From Alteromonas confluentis (lineage in GTDB: Bacteria > Pseudomonadota > Gammaproteobacteria > Enterobacterales > Alteromonadaceae), in NCBI RefSeq assembly GCF_001757105.1, contig NZ_MDHN01000010.1:124001-188000 (forward strand): a DNA stretch of 64,000 bases. The letters run 5' to 3'. The translations under genes were made by a program, and so were the position numbers. The first letter of the stretch is position 1. Each line of letters begins with the position of its first letter. Below are positions 1 to 9,608 of the stretch, piece by piece. Below the pieces are notes generated by a model that did no database searches, was not told the origin of the DNA, and worked only from the letters and a program-made list of their open reading frames with translations.

Positions 1-69
1 GTCGTCTAAATGTTCCAGTAAACGACGAAATGCAGCCGCTTCAATGCGGGTTTGTTGCTCGTTGGTCAT
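1..69 (-). CDS. DUF1244 family protein, N-terminal part
   Basis: Only the first 23 codons are inside the window, read leftward from an ATG at 67-69. The peptide begins MTNEQQTRIEAAAFRRL, which matches my memory of the start of the small DUF1244 proteins of proteobacteria. A good ribosome binding site (GGAGAA) lies at 72-78 on the minus strand. It follows pnp in the same direction but is separated from it by a strong terminator, so it probably has its own promoter or relies on read-through. The function of the family is unknown. Confidence 0.6.
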   Translation of the reverse strand, partial: MTNEQQTRIEAAAFRRLLEHLDD

Positions 70-82
70 ATTCTTCTCCAAT

Positions 83-107
83 AAAAAAGGGCGCTATAAC
101 AGCGCCC
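83..107 (-). terminator. Intrinsic terminator of pnp
   Basis: Perfect 7-bp stem GGGCGCT/AGCGCCC (89-95 with 101-107) with a 5-nt loop, followed on the minus strand by six T (83-88). It lies 38 bases after the pnp stop codon and in front of the DUF1244 gene. Confidence 0.85.
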
Positions 108-144
108 TTACATCATGATACTTTCAACAAGAAGACTGACGATA

Positions 145-2265
145 TTACTCGCCTTTGTCTTCTTCTTTAGCCTGTGGAGCTGGCTTTTCAAGCAGCTCTT
201 TGATGCTTAGACGTACGCGATTCTGACGGTCGATTTCCATTACTTTCACGTCAACCATTTCGCCTTCTTGCAGATAGTCGGTTACTTTGTTCACACGCTC
301 GTGAGCGATTTGTGAAATGTGAACCAGACCTTCCTTACCAGGCAGAACTTCTACGAATGCACCGAAGTCAACGATACGGGTAATCTTACCGTTGTAGGTT
401 TTTCCTACTTCGATATCAGCCGTTACGCCTTCAATCATGCCGATAGCGATATCTGCTTTAGCACGCTCAGTGGCGAAGATCTTGATAGTACCGTCATCTT
501 CGATTTCGATGTTGGTATCAGACGCTTCAGTGATAGAACGAATCATCGCACCACCTTTACCGATTACGTCACGGATTTTGTCCTGGTCAATCTTCATGGT
601 GTAGATGCGCGGAGCAAATTCGCTCAGCTCTTCACGGTGACCGGTAATCGCCTTATCCATTACGGTCAGAATGTGTAAACGGGCTTCTTTTGCCTGCTTA
701 AGTGCAATCTGCATAATTTCTTTGGTGATACCTTCGATCTTGATATCCATCTGCAGCGCAGTGATACCGTTGGTAGTACCAGCTACTTTAAAGTCCATGT
801 CACCCAGGTGATCTTCGTCACCCAGAATGTCAGACAGAACCACAAAGTTTTCGTCGCTCTTAACCAGACCCATTGCGATACCCGCAACAGACGCTTTAAT
901 CGGTACACCGGCATCCATCAGGGCCAGAGACGTACCACATACAGATGCCATTGAAGATGAACCGTTAGATTCAGTGATTTCAGAAACCACACGTACTACA
1001 TACGGGAATTCTTCTTCAGAAGGCATAACCGCCTGAATACCACGCTTTGCCAGACGACCGTGGCCGATTTCACGACGCTTAGGAGAACCGATCATGCCGG
1101 TCTCACCTACACAGTAAGGAGGGAAGTTGTAGTGCAGCATGAACTTGCTGTCACGCTTGCCCTGCAGTTCGTCAATCATCTGTGCGTCACGCTCTGTACC
1201 TAAAGTGGCAACAACCAGTGCCTGGGTTTCACCACGGGTGAACACAGCAGAACCGTGAGTACGTGGCAGTACGCCAGTCGCAACGTCAAGGGCACGAACC
1301 ATAGCAGGATCACGACCGTCAATACGCGGCTCACCGGCCAGGATGCGTGAACGAACCACGTCACTTTCCAGATCGTGCAGCAGATCAGACGCCTCTTTCG
1401 CGTCCTGTTCAGGATTCGCTTCAAGAATTTGAGCCAGCGCTTCTTCAGTAACCCTAGTTACCGCATCTTTACGCTCAAGCTTGTCAGAGATCTGGTAAGC
1501 CGCAGTCATGCCGCTTTCAGCCAGTTCTTTTACTTTCGCTTTCAGTTCGGTGTTTTCAGCTTTAGGCGCCCAGTCCCATGCCGGCGTATTTACTTCAGCT
1601 GCAAACGCTTTAACCGCTTCAACAACCGCTTGCGACTGTTCGTGACCGAACATTACCGCACCCAGCATGACGTCTTCAGACAGTACGCTGGCTTCAGATT
1701 CAACCATCAGAACCGCACTTTCAGTACCGGCAACAACCAGGTCAAGCTGGCTTTCAGGTTGCTCAGAGAAACGTGTATTCAGGATGTACTCGCCATCTTT
1801 GTAACCTACACGGGCTGCACCAACAGGACCATTGAAAGGAATACCGGAGATAGCCAGTGCCGCAGACGTACCGATCAGTGAAATGATGTCAGTCGGGATT
1901 TCAGGGTTCGCAGAAAGTACGGTAACAACAACCTGTACTTCATTGAAAAAACCTTCCGGGAACAGTGGACGGATTGGACGGTCAATCAGACGGGCTGTCA
2001 GTGTTTCGCCTTCTGAAGGACGGCCTTCACGTTTGAAAAAGCCACCCGGAATTTTACCGGCAGCGTAAGCTTTTTCCTGATAGTTAACCGTTAACGGGAA
2101 GAAATCCTGATCGGCTTTCGCTTCTTTTTTACCAACCACAGTTACCATCACAGAGGTATCGTCCATGCTGGCGATGACGGCTGCAGTTGCCTGACGTGCG
2201 ATAACGCCAGTTTCCAGAGTTACAGTATGCTGACCATACTGAAAAGAATGAGTAATAGGAGTCAC
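145..2265 (-). CDS. pnp: Polyribonucleotide nucleotidyltransferase (PNPase)
   Basis: 706 aa, the normal PNPase length. It degrades RNA 3'-5' by phosphorolysis in the cytoplasm, usually within the degradosome. Two RNase PH-like domains fill about residues 10-530, with [13 protein letters not shown] and the phosphate-site region around [15 protein letters not shown] in the second. A KH domain follows ([11 protein letters not shown], about 555-615) and an S1 domain at the C-terminus ([18 protein letters not shown], about 625-690), ending in a short charged tail. The start is GTG at 2263-2265 with AAGGA seven bases upstream. The ribosomal gene rpsO, which precedes pnp in many gammaproteobacteria, is not here; a divergent HNH gene lies upstream instead. 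Confidence 0.97.
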   Translation of the reverse strand: MTPITHSFQYGQHTVTLETGVIARQATAAVIASMDDTSVMVTVVGKKEAKADQDFFPLTVNYQEKAYAAGKIPGGFFKREGRPSEGETLTARLIDRPIRPLFPEGFFNEVQVVVTVLSANPEIPTDIISLIGTSAALAISGIPFNGPVGAARVGYKDGEYILNTRFSEQPESQLDLVVAGTESAVLMVESEASVLSEDVMLGAVMFGHEQSQAVVEAVKAFAAEVNTPAWDWAPKAENTELKAKVKELAESGMTAAYQISDKLERKDAVTRVTEEALAQILEANPEQDAKEASDLLHDLESDVVRSRILAGEPRIDGRDPAMVRALDVATGVLPRTHGSAVFTRGETQALVVATLGTERDAQMIDELQGKRDSKFMLHYNFPPYCVGETGMIGSPKRREIGHGRLAKRGIQAVMPSEEEFPYVVRVVSEITESNGSSSMASVCGTSLALMDAGVPIKASVAGIAMGLVKSDENFVVLSDILGDEDHLGDMDFKVAGTTNGITALQMDIKIEGITKEIMQIALKQAKEARLHILTVMDKAITGHREELSEFAPRIYTMKIDQDKIRDVIGKGGAMIRSITEASDTNIEIEDDGTIKIFATERAKADIAIGMIEGVTADIEVGKTYNGKITRIVDFGAFVEVLPGKEGLVHISQIAHERVNKVTDYLQEGEMVDVKVMEIDRQNRVRLSIKELLEKPAPQAKEEDKGE

Positions 2266-2516
2266 TATTTGTCCTTTATTTTCTTTAATATATATATTCG
2301 CTTTTGAACGCGGCGCATAGTATAGCCGCGATAATTACCTAATGCCATTATCAAATGCGCAAACTGTTGTCACAACGAATTTAATGAGATTAATTGGTTA
2401 TCACATCGAATCTAACGGGGTTTTCTACGAAAAACCTTGGCTTTTGTTCGTTTTTTCATCATATTGACATATAAATCCGTAAGCTTGAATAGTGTTACAG
2501 ATTAGGAGATGTCTTA

Positions 2517-3062
2517 ATGCTGGTACTTCGACTGAATAAAGCCGGTATGCCTCAGGAATGGGTTCAGCCCGAAGAAGCAGCCAGGCTGTATTGCCAAAAT
2601 AAAGTCTTATTCGAATTGGGAGCCGCTGCCTGTACACTCCACGGTGGTTGGAACAATGCCGGTTTGCAAAGCACTCTTAGCCTGTCCAGCATTATCGCCT
2701 GCGACGGTAAAGTTACCGATGTGAACGGTAAAGTAGCATTAAACAACCGCTACCTTTTTAGACGTGACAATCATTTATGCCTCTATTGCGGACAGCATTT
2801 TAGTCCGAGCCAACTCACCCGCGACCACATCATTCCCCGCTCCCGTGGCGGCGAGGACAAGTGGACAAATGTGGCTACTGCTTGCCAGCGTTGCAACCAT
2901 GCTAAAGGCGCGCTCACACCAGAAGAAGCAAATATGCCGCTGTTGGCCGTGCCTTTTAGGCCAAACCTCTACGAGCGTTTTTACTTAATGAACCGTCGGA
3001 TACTTGCCGACCAGATGGCATTCCTAAGCAATTATTTTACTCACCAAAGGGAGTGGGATTAG
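2517..3062 (+). CDS. HNH endonuclease family protein
   Basis: 181 aa. The C-terminal half carries a complete HNH nuclease module: CLYCG, then RDHIIPRSRGG with the catalytic His, then WTNVATACQRCNHAKG with the metal/zinc-binding CxxCN. The two CxxC pairs suggest a zinc-stabilised HNH fold (about residues 95-145). The N-terminal 90 residues have no motif I recognise. The start ATG has AGGAG about ten bases upstream. It ends 15 bases before the convergent mscS-like gene. Similar stand-alone HNH genes are common in marine gammaproteobacteria and may act in repair; the real substrate is unknown. Nothing marks it as part of a mobile element. Confidence 0.85.
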   Translation: MLVLRLNKAGMPQEWVQPEEAARLYCQNKVLFELGAAACTLHGGWNNAGLQSTLSLSSIIACDGKVTDVNGKVALNNRYLFRRDNHLCLYCGQHFSPSQLTRDHIIPRSRGGEDKWTNVATACQRCNHAKGALTPEEANMPLLAVPFRPNLYERFYLMNRRILADQMAFLSNYFTHQREWD

Positions 3063-3077
3063 CCAACGCTTGCGAGT

Positions 3078-3968
3078 TTACTCATCAAAGCCTGCTTTCA
3101 GCGCAGGCTTGCTGTTGTGACCAACCGCCACATGCCACAGACTCATCCAATCCTCTGAAATCTGTTGCTGCAATTTATGCGCTTCCTCGATGGGACAAAA
3201 CAACGACACGGTGATACGTAACTTAGCAAACTGATTGGTTTCAATGGCAATATCCGGGTCGATATCAATAAACTCGGCTTCCATATGACGCTCGATAAGG
3301 CTTTTATAACGACCAGCAACCTCTCGAAAATGTTCACAATGCTTCAACGTTCTGGCCTTAAATTCGGGCATCAGCGCATAAGGGTTGGACTCAGGTTCCA
3401 TTACTAGGGTAAAGCTATGTAAGGTATATCGACGCAAGAAATTCAAGTTTCGCACAGACTGCGTGACAAGCTGACTATTTGGCACGTACAAATGCTTACC
3501 TGTGTAAACATGGGATTCAGGATCGACTTCCAGCAATGTGGTTTTTGCCCAGTCTATCTCTACCACTTCGCCGCGAATATTATTCATTTCGATCCAGTCG
3601 CCTACGCGAAACGGTCTTGCACCGAGATAGTAAATAAACCCCATGAAACACTGAATGAATTCTCGTGTTGCCAGCACAATCGCAACCATGAAAGCCGCAA
3701 TGGAGATCGCCAGACTCTGAATTTCAGTGGCCCATATCATCACAACGAGCACCAGCAATCCGGCGTTACCCAACTGTTCAATAATATTTATTGAATGGCG
3801 TTTATCTTCGCCCGTAGTGCGGCTTCGCTTTTTCAGCAACCATAAAACACCCCGCTTCACCAGCATATAAACAAATACCAGCAATGCGGAGCTAAGGAGT
3901 TTTTGGGATTCAGTGAAGTCGACAACCGTTTGCCACCACACCTGATATTCGGTGCTGATATCTATCAT
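3078..3968 (-). CDS. MscS-type mechanosensitive ion channel
   Basis: 296 aa inner-membrane protein. Hydrophobic segments at about 25-44, 66-84 and 86-112 fit the three helices of MscS; the third should line the pore. The conserved beta domain follows (RPFRVGDWIEMNNIRGEVVE, about 118-150) with the family signature PNSQLVTQSVRN. The C-terminal alpha/beta cytosolic domain ends near residue 285. Family role: opens under membrane tension to release solutes during hypo-osmotic shock. The pore helix is less Gly/Ala-rich than E. coli MscS, so it may have different gating. It is a stand-alone gene, convergent with the HNH gene. Confidence 0.9.
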   Translation of the reverse strand: MIDISTEYQVWWQTVVDFTESQKLLSSALLVFVYMLVKRGVLWLLKKRSRTTGEDKRHSINIIEQLGNAGLLVLVVMIWATEIQSLAISIAAFMVAIVLATREFIQCFMGFIYYLGARPFRVGDWIEMNNIRGEVVEIDWAKTTLLEVDPESHVYTGKHLYVPNSQLVTQSVRNLNFLRRYTLHSFTLVMEPESNPYALMPEFKARTLKHCEHFREVAGRYKSLIERHMEAEFIDIDPDIAIETNQFAKLRITVSLFCPIEEAHKLQQQISEDWMSLWHVAVGHNSKPALKAGFDE

Positions 3969-3993
3969 AAAGTCTGGGTAACCTAAGGATTAA

Positions 3994-4024
3994 CAAAAAA
4001 AAACACCGGCCAAAGCCGGTGTTT
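3994..4024 (-). terminator. Intrinsic terminator of proBA
   Basis: Ten-base-pair stem AAACACCGGC/GCCGGTGTTT (4001-4010 with 4015-4024), loop of four, followed on the minus strand by a T run (3994-4003). It lies 48 bases after the proA stop. Confidence 0.9.
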
Positions 4025-4071
4025 CTCATTATTACAACTCGCTGCTGCTTGTACAATGCAGACCAGTGAAA

Positions 4072-5319
4072 TTATTCCCTGATCTGACCCGTACCGTTCA
4101 CCAGGAATTTTTCCGCGGTTAACGACTCCATTCCCATTGGACCATAGGCGTGTAATTTGGTTGTTGCAATACCAATCTCAGCACCAAGACCCAATTGACT
4201 ACCATCTGAGAAGCGCGATGAAGCATTAACCATCACGACCGATGCATCTACTGCGCGCTGGAAGAAATTAGCCGCAATATTGTTCTCGGTACAAATCACT
4301 TCGGTGTGGTTACTGCCAAAATCAGCAATATGCTGAATCGCGGCGTCGAAATCATCTACCACACGGATTGCAATTTCGAGCCCCAGATATTCTTCACCAT
4401 AGGCGTCCTCGGCAATAACATCCGCGTTTTCGAAATACTGTGCACCCTTCTCGTTCACATGCACCTTCACGCCGTGTTCTGCAAACGCTTTCGCTACTTG
4501 CGGCAGAAAATCGCCCGCGACTGCTTCGTGTACTACCAGTCCTTCCAATGCATTACATACACCGGTACGCTGGGTTTTACCATTGAGCAGCAGGTTCATC
4601 GCTTTCTCAAGATCGGCGTCTTTGTCGACATATAAATGACAAACACCTTTAAAGTGCTGAATAACCGGTACTTTAGAATTATCGGTTACGTAGTTGATCA
4701 GCCCTTCACCACCGCGAGGGATAATCACGTCGATGTAGTCGCGCTGCTCCATGAGCTCTTGCATTAAAGCACGGTCGGGATCAGGTACAACACTGATCAG
4801 TTCACGTGGCAAATTATGCTTTTCCAGCACATCCTGAAGTAATTCCGAAATAGCCAGACTGGTATCTAACGCTTCTTTACCACCGCGAAGAATAACGCCA
4901 TTTCCCGATTTGAAACACAGGGCGCCAGCATCGGCAGTCACATTGGGCCGTGCTTCGTAAATCATGCACACAACTCCCAGCGGTATACGCATTTTCTTAA
5001 TCTCTATACCGTTCGGACGAGTGCCTACCACGCGCTCCTGACCAACCGGATCATCAAGGGAAATAATCACTTCAATGCCTTCAGCCATGCCTTCGATGCG
5101 TTCATCGTTCAGAGTCAGGCGGTCGATCATTGCGTCATCCAGGCCATTTTCTTTAGCCCGTGCAACTTCCTTTGTATTTACCTGTTTAATCGACTCTTTG
5201 TTAGCACGAATTGCCGCGGCCATGTCTTCAAGTACCGCATTTTTGGCGTTTACATCAAGCACAGCCAGTTTCTGAGCGGCTTGCTTGGCGTTCTTTGCTA
5301 ATGTCGTAATTAAACTCAT
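4072..5319 (-). CDS. proA: Gamma-glutamyl phosphate reductase
   Basis: 415 aa, full length. It reduces gamma-glutamyl phosphate to glutamate semialdehyde with NADPH, the second step of proline synthesis. It is an aldehyde-dehydrogenase-fold enzyme; the expected catalytic Cys sits in RTGVCNALEGLVVHE, and the C-terminus GLGAEIGIATTKLHAYGPMG is typical of ProA. The ATG overlaps the proB stop by four bases (ATGA) with GGAG just upstream, so proB and proA form a translationally coupled operon ending at the terminator at 3994-4024. Confidence 0.97.
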   Translation of the reverse strand: MSLITTLAKNAKQAAQKLAVLDVNAKNAVLEDMAAAIRANKESIKQVNTKEVARAKENGLDDAMIDRLTLNDERIEGMAEGIEVIISLDDPVGQERVVGTRPNGIEIKKMRIPLGVVCMIYEARPNVTADAGALCFKSGNGVILRGGKEALDTSLAISELLQDVLEKHNLPRELISVVPDPDRALMQELMEQRDYIDVIIPRGGEGLINYVTDNSKVPVIQHFKGVCHLYVDKDADLEKAMNLLLNGKTQRTGVCNALEGLVVHEAVAGDFLPQVAKAFAEHGVKVHVNEKGAQYFENADVIAEDAYGEEYLGLEIAIRVVDDFDAAIQHIADFGSNHTEVICTENNIAANFFQRAVDASVVMVNASSRFSDGSQLGLGAEIGIATTKLHAYGPMGMESLTAEKFLVNGTGQIRE

Positions 5320-6425
5320 TTTTTCTCCAGATTTGCTAAATTCTTTTTCGAAATGATGGGACCCGTTTTCTGTTCAAACTTTAACGAGAATTCATCATTT
5401 TCTTGATTGGCGATAAAGTTGAGCAAGGTGCTACTATAATTAGAGCGTGCTTTCACCAATTTCGTCCCATCGTCTTTTCTGACGATGATGGTGTCTCCTA
5501 CTGAGAACTCACCTTTAACGTCGACAATTTCTTTACTCGTCAATGACTCTGCGTTTTCAGACAATACTGGCGCAAACTCACTATCGACAATAACTTCACC
5601 CTGAGCTCGCGTTGTATGACGCATCCAGTGCACATTTTCAGCCATCGGCTTCTCATGAGCAATAAAATGCGTACCGGGATTTTCACCCTGCAACAACATA
5701 TTAAAGGTCAACTCAGTAAACCCGTTAATAATAAATGTATCTATGCCATGTGAAACGGCTTTCTCAGCGGCTTCAATTTTAGTTCGCATGCCGCCGGTAC
5801 CTACACCGCCTTCCACAGCACCACCCGCCATCTTATAGATGTCTTCGTTGATATGCTTCACCGTCGACAACATTTTTGCATCGTCGTGAGCGTGCGGGTT
5901 CTTGTCGTAAAGACCATCAACGTCAGAACAAATGATCAGCGCGTCGGCATCGGCAGCGGCCGCGACCATTGCTGATAAGTTGTCATTATCGCCCACTTTC
6001 AGTTTATCCGTGGTCACCGTGTCATTCTCGTTCACGATAGGCAGAATGTTATGCTCCAGTAAGCTAAAGATCGTCTCACGAATACTGATATAACGTTCTC
6101 TGTCTCGTAAATCGGCATGTGTGAGTAACATTTGCGCAGACGGAAAATCAAACAGTCGATCCCAGGTCGCCATCATTTCTGTCTGACCCGCGGCCGCCAT
6201 CGCTTTCTTGATGGTAATGTCTGAACGCTCGCCATCTGGGAACTGATGAGCACCCGCCGCAACGGAACCTGAAGATACCAGTACCACCTGCGTTCCCATT
6301 GCACGGCATTTAACAATAAACTGGGCAATGCTCAGCAGGTAATGACTGCTACAGCCTTTACGATTCGGAGAAATTAACGCACTGCCTACCTTAATCACAA
6401 TGCGATTCCAATTTTTGCGTACCAT
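5316..6425 (-). CDS. proB: Glutamate 5-kinase
   Basis: 369 aa. It phosphorylates glutamate at the gamma-carboxyl, the first and normally proline-inhibited step of proline synthesis. The amino acid kinase domain fills about residues 5-250 (VIKVGSALIS near the start; NENDTVTTDKLKVGDNDNLSA; GGMRTKIEAAEKA). A PUA domain follows (about 275-365), as in E. coli ProB. Start ATG at 6423-6425 with a weak AAGG site. The 510 bases upstream have no gene, so the operon promoter should lie there. Confidence 0.97.
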   Translation of the reverse strand: MVRKNWNRIVIKVGSALISPNRKGCSSHYLLSIAQFIVKCRAMGTQVVLVSSGSVAAGAHQFPDGERSDITIKKAMAAAGQTEMMATWDRLFDFPSAQMLLTHADLRDRERYISIRETIFSLLEHNILPIVNENDTVTTDKLKVGDNDNLSAMVAAAADADALIICSDVDGLYDKNPHAHDDAKMLSTVKHINEDIYKMAGGAVEGGVGTGGMRTKIEAAEKAVSHGIDTFIINGFTELTFNMLLQGENPGTHFIAHEKPMAENVHWMRHTTRAQGEVIVDSEFAPVLSENAESLTSKEIVDVKGEFSVGDTIIVRKDDGTKLVKARSNYSSTLLNFIANQENDEFSLKFEQKTGPIISKKNLANLEKK

Positions 6426-6936
6426 AAAAAATTTTACCTTAAGTTTGTTGGTGCGTTAGTAGCCGTAGTGCTCTGAAAACATCACGTCTACTCGCTAAAT
6501 TCGTTAATTGATTACTGCACACGTAATAAATGAATTAGAGCCCGACAAATTATAGTCGTAAATCGTAAATTCGTTGCGGATAACCTGTTTCATCTCAGCG
6601 CTTCGCAGCGCCATTTTTCAAAGACAAAACAAAAGGCGCTTCAAAGCGCCTGTATTGCTAACCAATTAATTTGAGCTCTAACTATAACAAAGATTCCACA
6701 ATAACTTCAAGTCGAATTATTTATTAGATTAGCTTTTACTTACTTTTCTATTTAAATTCAGCCAAAACGTGTGAATTACAATAATTGTGAAACACCGTAG
6801 GCAACAGCTTGATAAATAGGCTAATAATAATTCATCGATTTACTTTAATTACGCTTACTTTGCAATAAAAGTTCAACTACATAACGGTCTAACTGTTTCA
6901 TGCCGACCTTTCATCTCACAATTTCATTCAACAGCA
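6426..6936. other. Gene-free stretch between proB and topoisomerase gene
   Basis: 511 bases without a supportable gene. The sequence is AT-rich. It should hold the proBA promoter, although I cannot single out -35/-10 boxes with confidence. One clear hairpin lies at 6625-6651 (listed separately). The part next to the topoisomerase gene (6660-6930) shows no structure I can name. Confidence 0.7.
6625..6651 (-). terminator. Intrinsic terminator-like hairpin, minus strand
   Basis: Stem AGGCGCTT/AAGCGCCT (6634-6641 with 6644-6651) followed on the minus strand by TTTTGTTTT (6625-6633). It probably ends transcripts from the topoisomerase IB gene, though the gene stop is 285 bases away, which leaves a long 3' untranslated region. 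Confidence 0.7.
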
Positions 6937-7935
6937 TTAGCCAGAAATAATTTGAGTAAGATACCTTTCAAGCTGATTTAACGACGCATGCGCCGCTGAA
7001 TTTTTCGACTTAAGCCCATCGAGTTCAATGAGTGCTTCTTGCCGCTGTTTCTCATCTTCAAAGGTGCTAATTAACTTCGGGTGAATGTAATATTGACGAC
7101 AAATAGCAGGTGTATTTCCAAGCATACTGGCAATATGTTTCACAAATGTGGTATCCCATCGACGACGCTTGTTACCAAGATAAACCTGCTCAATGTCGGG
7201 TAACGATGCTACACCGTATCTGGATGCGCCCCATGTGCGAAAATCTTTGCAGGTAAATTCTTCGCCTGCGTGTGAATGAATAAATTGATTCACGTCTCCG
7301 CTATCCACATCCTGCCAACGTCCATCAGTATCTTTGTAGCGAAAAATAGCGTAACCCTGGGCCTGCGCGCTGTCGCAAACCAGTTCTGCTAATCTGGGAT
7401 CGGATATATTCACATGACGGTCTTTACCGTGCTTACCGGTAAAACTAAACGATACACTTTGGCCTTCTTTATCTAAATGTTGGCGCCGCAACGTGGTTAA
7501 ACCAAAAGTTTGATTCTGCTGGGTATAATATTTGTTGCCAGCTCGAAGCCCGGTGTGATCGAGCATCAGGCAAACCAGCGCCAGGCTCTTTTCCTTTTTC
7601 CAACCCGGCACATCTACCAGAGACCAGCAGGCTTTACGGAAATCAGGAAGCACATCGGCAAACTGAATGAGCTTATTGAACTTTTCTTCCTGACGAGTTT
7701 TTTGCCAGTTTTGGTGATAGATGTATTGTTTGCGACCTTTTATGTCGTAACCCGTAGCTTGCAGATCCGCAGTCGCTTCATGGGCAATACGCACATCTTG
7801 CCAATTCGGTGGAATCGCAAGTTTATTAATTCGCTTTAAGGCACGCTGATTAGCCAGCTTTCTACCACTCACGTAGAAGTAGCTAAACCCCTTACCCTGT
7901 TTCGTTCTTCGAATTCTTAATGAGTCGTCAACCAT
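6937..7935 (-). CDS. DNA topoisomerase IB (poxvirus-like)
   Basis: 332 aa, the usual size of bacterial eukaryote/poxvirus-type topoisomerase IB. The N-terminal domain contains RIRRTKQGKGFSYFYVSG and IPPNWQDVRI. The catalytic domain has LDHTGLRAGNK (first active Arg region), FTGKHGKDRHVNI (Lys), FRTWGASRYG and the tyrosine region AICRQYYIHPKLI, where the Tyr before IHP should form the covalent DNA link. Family role: relaxes supercoils by single-strand nicking and rejoining without ATP. Single gene; a weak ribosome binding site precedes the ATG. Confidence 0.93.
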   Translation of the reverse strand: MVDDSLRIRRTKQGKGFSYFYVSGRKLANQRALKRINKLAIPPNWQDVRIAHEATADLQATGYDIKGRKQYIYHQNWQKTRQEEKFNKLIQFADVLPDFRKACWSLVDVPGWKKEKSLALVCLMLDHTGLRAGNKYYTQQNQTFGLTTLRRQHLDKEGQSVSFSFTGKHGKDRHVNISDPRLAELVCDSAQAQGYAIFRYKDTDGRWQDVDSGDVNQFIHSHAGEEFTCKDFRTWGASRYGVASLPDIEQVYLGNKRRRWDTTFVKHIASMLGNTPAICRQYYIHPKLISTFEDEKQRQEALIELDGLKSKNSAAHASLNQLERYLTQIISG

Positions 7936-8384
7936 TCGTTCAGCATTTTACAAATTGATTTGTCCTTATACGTTCAAGCAAATAAAACACCAAAACCCCT
8001 CGCCCAGCCCTTGCCCGGATTTTCAAAGACTTTCCTTAAATTGCTCACATCGTCGTTAAGCCAGAACCCAGTCTAACTATGAAGTTTTTTCATCAAAGAC
8101 GAAAATTATTCATGCATATTAGTGAATCTTTACGTAAGCATGGAGTTGATCAACACTTTTTATATATAAAACATAGAGTTAAATTAATGGAATGAAGATT
8201 GAAAGATATCAGTGCGTTTACACTATAATGTGTCGCAATTAATCGACACGAGTCGCGCTAGATTGGAGAAATCGTCTAGCAGACAGTAAATCACCGAGAC
8301 GCGTTCGGTTGAAACAAGTTCGGTCGAAGCAAGACAGTTCCAAATTAAGATGTAACGAGAAAAAGAAAGCGAGGTAAGTTAGCG
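7936..8384. other. Gene-free stretch with promoter and long leader
   Basis: 449 bases with no supportable gene. It holds a sigma70-like promoter for the downstream membrane protein gene (8199-8229), an inverted repeat right after the -10 box (GTGTCG/CGACAC, 8230-8235 and 8244-8249), a leader hairpin GCTAGA/TCTAGC (8257-8262 and 8275-8280) and a tandem 15-bp repeat (8303-8317, 8318-8332; 13 of 15 bases equal). The leader is thus about 150 bases and structured. Confidence 0.6.
8199..8229 (+). promoter_or_regulatory. Putative sigma70 promoter for the 8385 gene
   Basis: TTGAAA (8199-8204) and perfect TATAAT (8224-8229), spacing 19 bases. A six-plus-six inverted repeat begins at the base after the -10 box and would cover the transcription start, so a repressor could bind there. 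Confidence 0.55.
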
Positions 8385-8933
8385 ATGAGTAATAATGCAA
8401 CCTGGAGTGAAGTACAGGCAGTTATGAATTCAAAGCACGATCAGTTGGCAGCGGTATTCGATAGTCAAAGCGAAGTAGATAGCTCGGTGGAGACCGTAAA
8501 AGATGCCGGTATTAGCGCAGATCAAATTACCCTTATTCACCCCCTCGACCCTCACTTTAATGAAAAACTAGAACAGGAAAGTGAAAAAATTGGTAAGAGT
8601 TTATGGCGTTCTCACCTATTGCTAGGCACTGGTGGCGTAGTCGCAGGGTTAATCGCTGCGATGCTACTGGTTATGTTCGGCCCGGAACTAACCCAAAATA
8701 ATCCCATGTTCACGTTTATTGCACTAATCAGCCCTGGCTTGTTTATCGGTCTATTCATTGCAGGTCTGCTTGGTTTACGTCCTGATCGTGATGAAATTAT
8801 TCAAACAGTGCGTTCAGCGGTGAGAAGAAAAAAGTTCGCTTTAATTATAGATTTGAAGAAAAGCCAGTCTTCTCATCAGATTCGTAAATTACTCGGTAGT
8901 CACAGCAATATCGTAGTGAAAGCAGCACAATAG
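8385..8933 (+). CDS. Two-helix membrane protein of unknown function
   Basis: 182 aa, family not recognised. The N-terminal 65 residues are soluble and contain a pattern (AVFDSQSEVDSSVETVKDAG) that looks like the small alpha/beta modules found in stress-related membrane proteins that read as distribution of a residue pair every helix turn. Two hydrophobic segments follow (about 82-104 and 113-133), then a basic C-terminal domain (RRKKFALIIDLKK). GAGGTAA lies seven bases before the ATG. The gene has its own promoter and a structured leader, and ends five bases from a convergent gene. I infer an envelope-associated protein; no function is claimed. Confidence 0.75.
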   Translation: MSNNATWSEVQAVMNSKHDQLAAVFDSQSEVDSSVETVKDAGISADQITLIHPLDPHFNEKLEQESEKIGKSLWRSHLLLGTGGVVAGLIAAMLLVMFGPELTQNNPMFTFIALISPGLFIGLFIAGLLGLRPDRDEIIQTVRSAVRRKKFALIIDLKKSQSSHQIRKLLGSHSNIVVKAAQ

Positions 8934-8937
8934 CTGG

Positions 8938-9474
8938 TTAACCCTGGCTATCTTGCTCTTTTGGCGCAAACGCCAGGGTAATTTTTGCGTTTATCCATAG
9001 CCACAGAGGCACTGTCATCGCCCAGATAACTGATAAAACGGTAACTGTGAGTAATGATGACTGAGGAAACGTGACGGCGTTTAGTCGCTCACCGGCTATG
9101 TAACTTAGCGGGCCTGAAATCGCCCCCAAGATAGCTGAAAGCACGTAGCGCCCTTGAAGATAGTCAAGGCTAGTACGCAACATCATGCCAAAAGCAATCC
9201 ATAAGGTTACCAGCCAGTATGGAATAAACCAGGCGAACTGGTTTGAGAACGCAAACAGTCCACTTTGCAATAGTACACCATCGACCAGTGAGCCATATAT
9301 TCCGATCCCCAGACCTAACAGGGTATCTTCCAGTTTGTGTTTGCTGAATAAGATATGTAATGCCAACAGCGCCAAAATAATCAACAAATACGCATCCTCG
9401 AACAGGATGGCTAAGAACCAAATCGTTTGAAACCAAATAAAGTTAATTATCTTCGTAAGGGTTGAATGCCCCAT
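8938..9474 (-). CDS. DUF2878 family integral membrane protein
   Basis: 178 aa with about six hydrophobic segments covering most of the chain. The motif SGPLSYIAGERLNAV near residue 125 is what I associate with the DUF2878 family, whose function is unknown. I chose the ATG at 9472-9474, preceded by GGTGGG; the reading frame could begin 13 codons earlier at a TTG, but that has no good ribosome binding site. It is divergent from the phosphatase-kinase gene at 9609, so the 134-base gap holds two promoters. Confidence 0.75.
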   Translation of the reverse strand: MGHSTLTKIINFIWFQTIWFLAILFEDAYLLIILALLALHILFSKHKLEDTLLGLGIGIYGSLVDGVLLQSGLFAFSNQFAWFIPYWLVTLWIAFGMMLRTSLDYLQGRYVLSAILGAISGPLSYIAGERLNAVTFPQSSLLTVTVLSVIWAMTVPLWLWINAKITLAFAPKEQDSQG

Positions 9475-9608
9475 AGATTGCCCACCATTGATGACTTTAC
9501 TGACCGGTATCAATCCGAATTCGGCCTATTGCGTATTCTTACTATCTACGAATTAAAACCGCACAAGTTCAGGCGTCGTCTCGACATCATAATATAAGGA
9601 GATTGTGA

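Noticed and set aside
2266..2516. Remnant of rpsO upstream of pnp
   Set aside because: No S15-like peptide is visible in any frame of this 251-base gap.
8303..8332. Start of a CRISPR array
   Set aside because: Only two adjacent 15-bp repeats without spacers and no cas genes.
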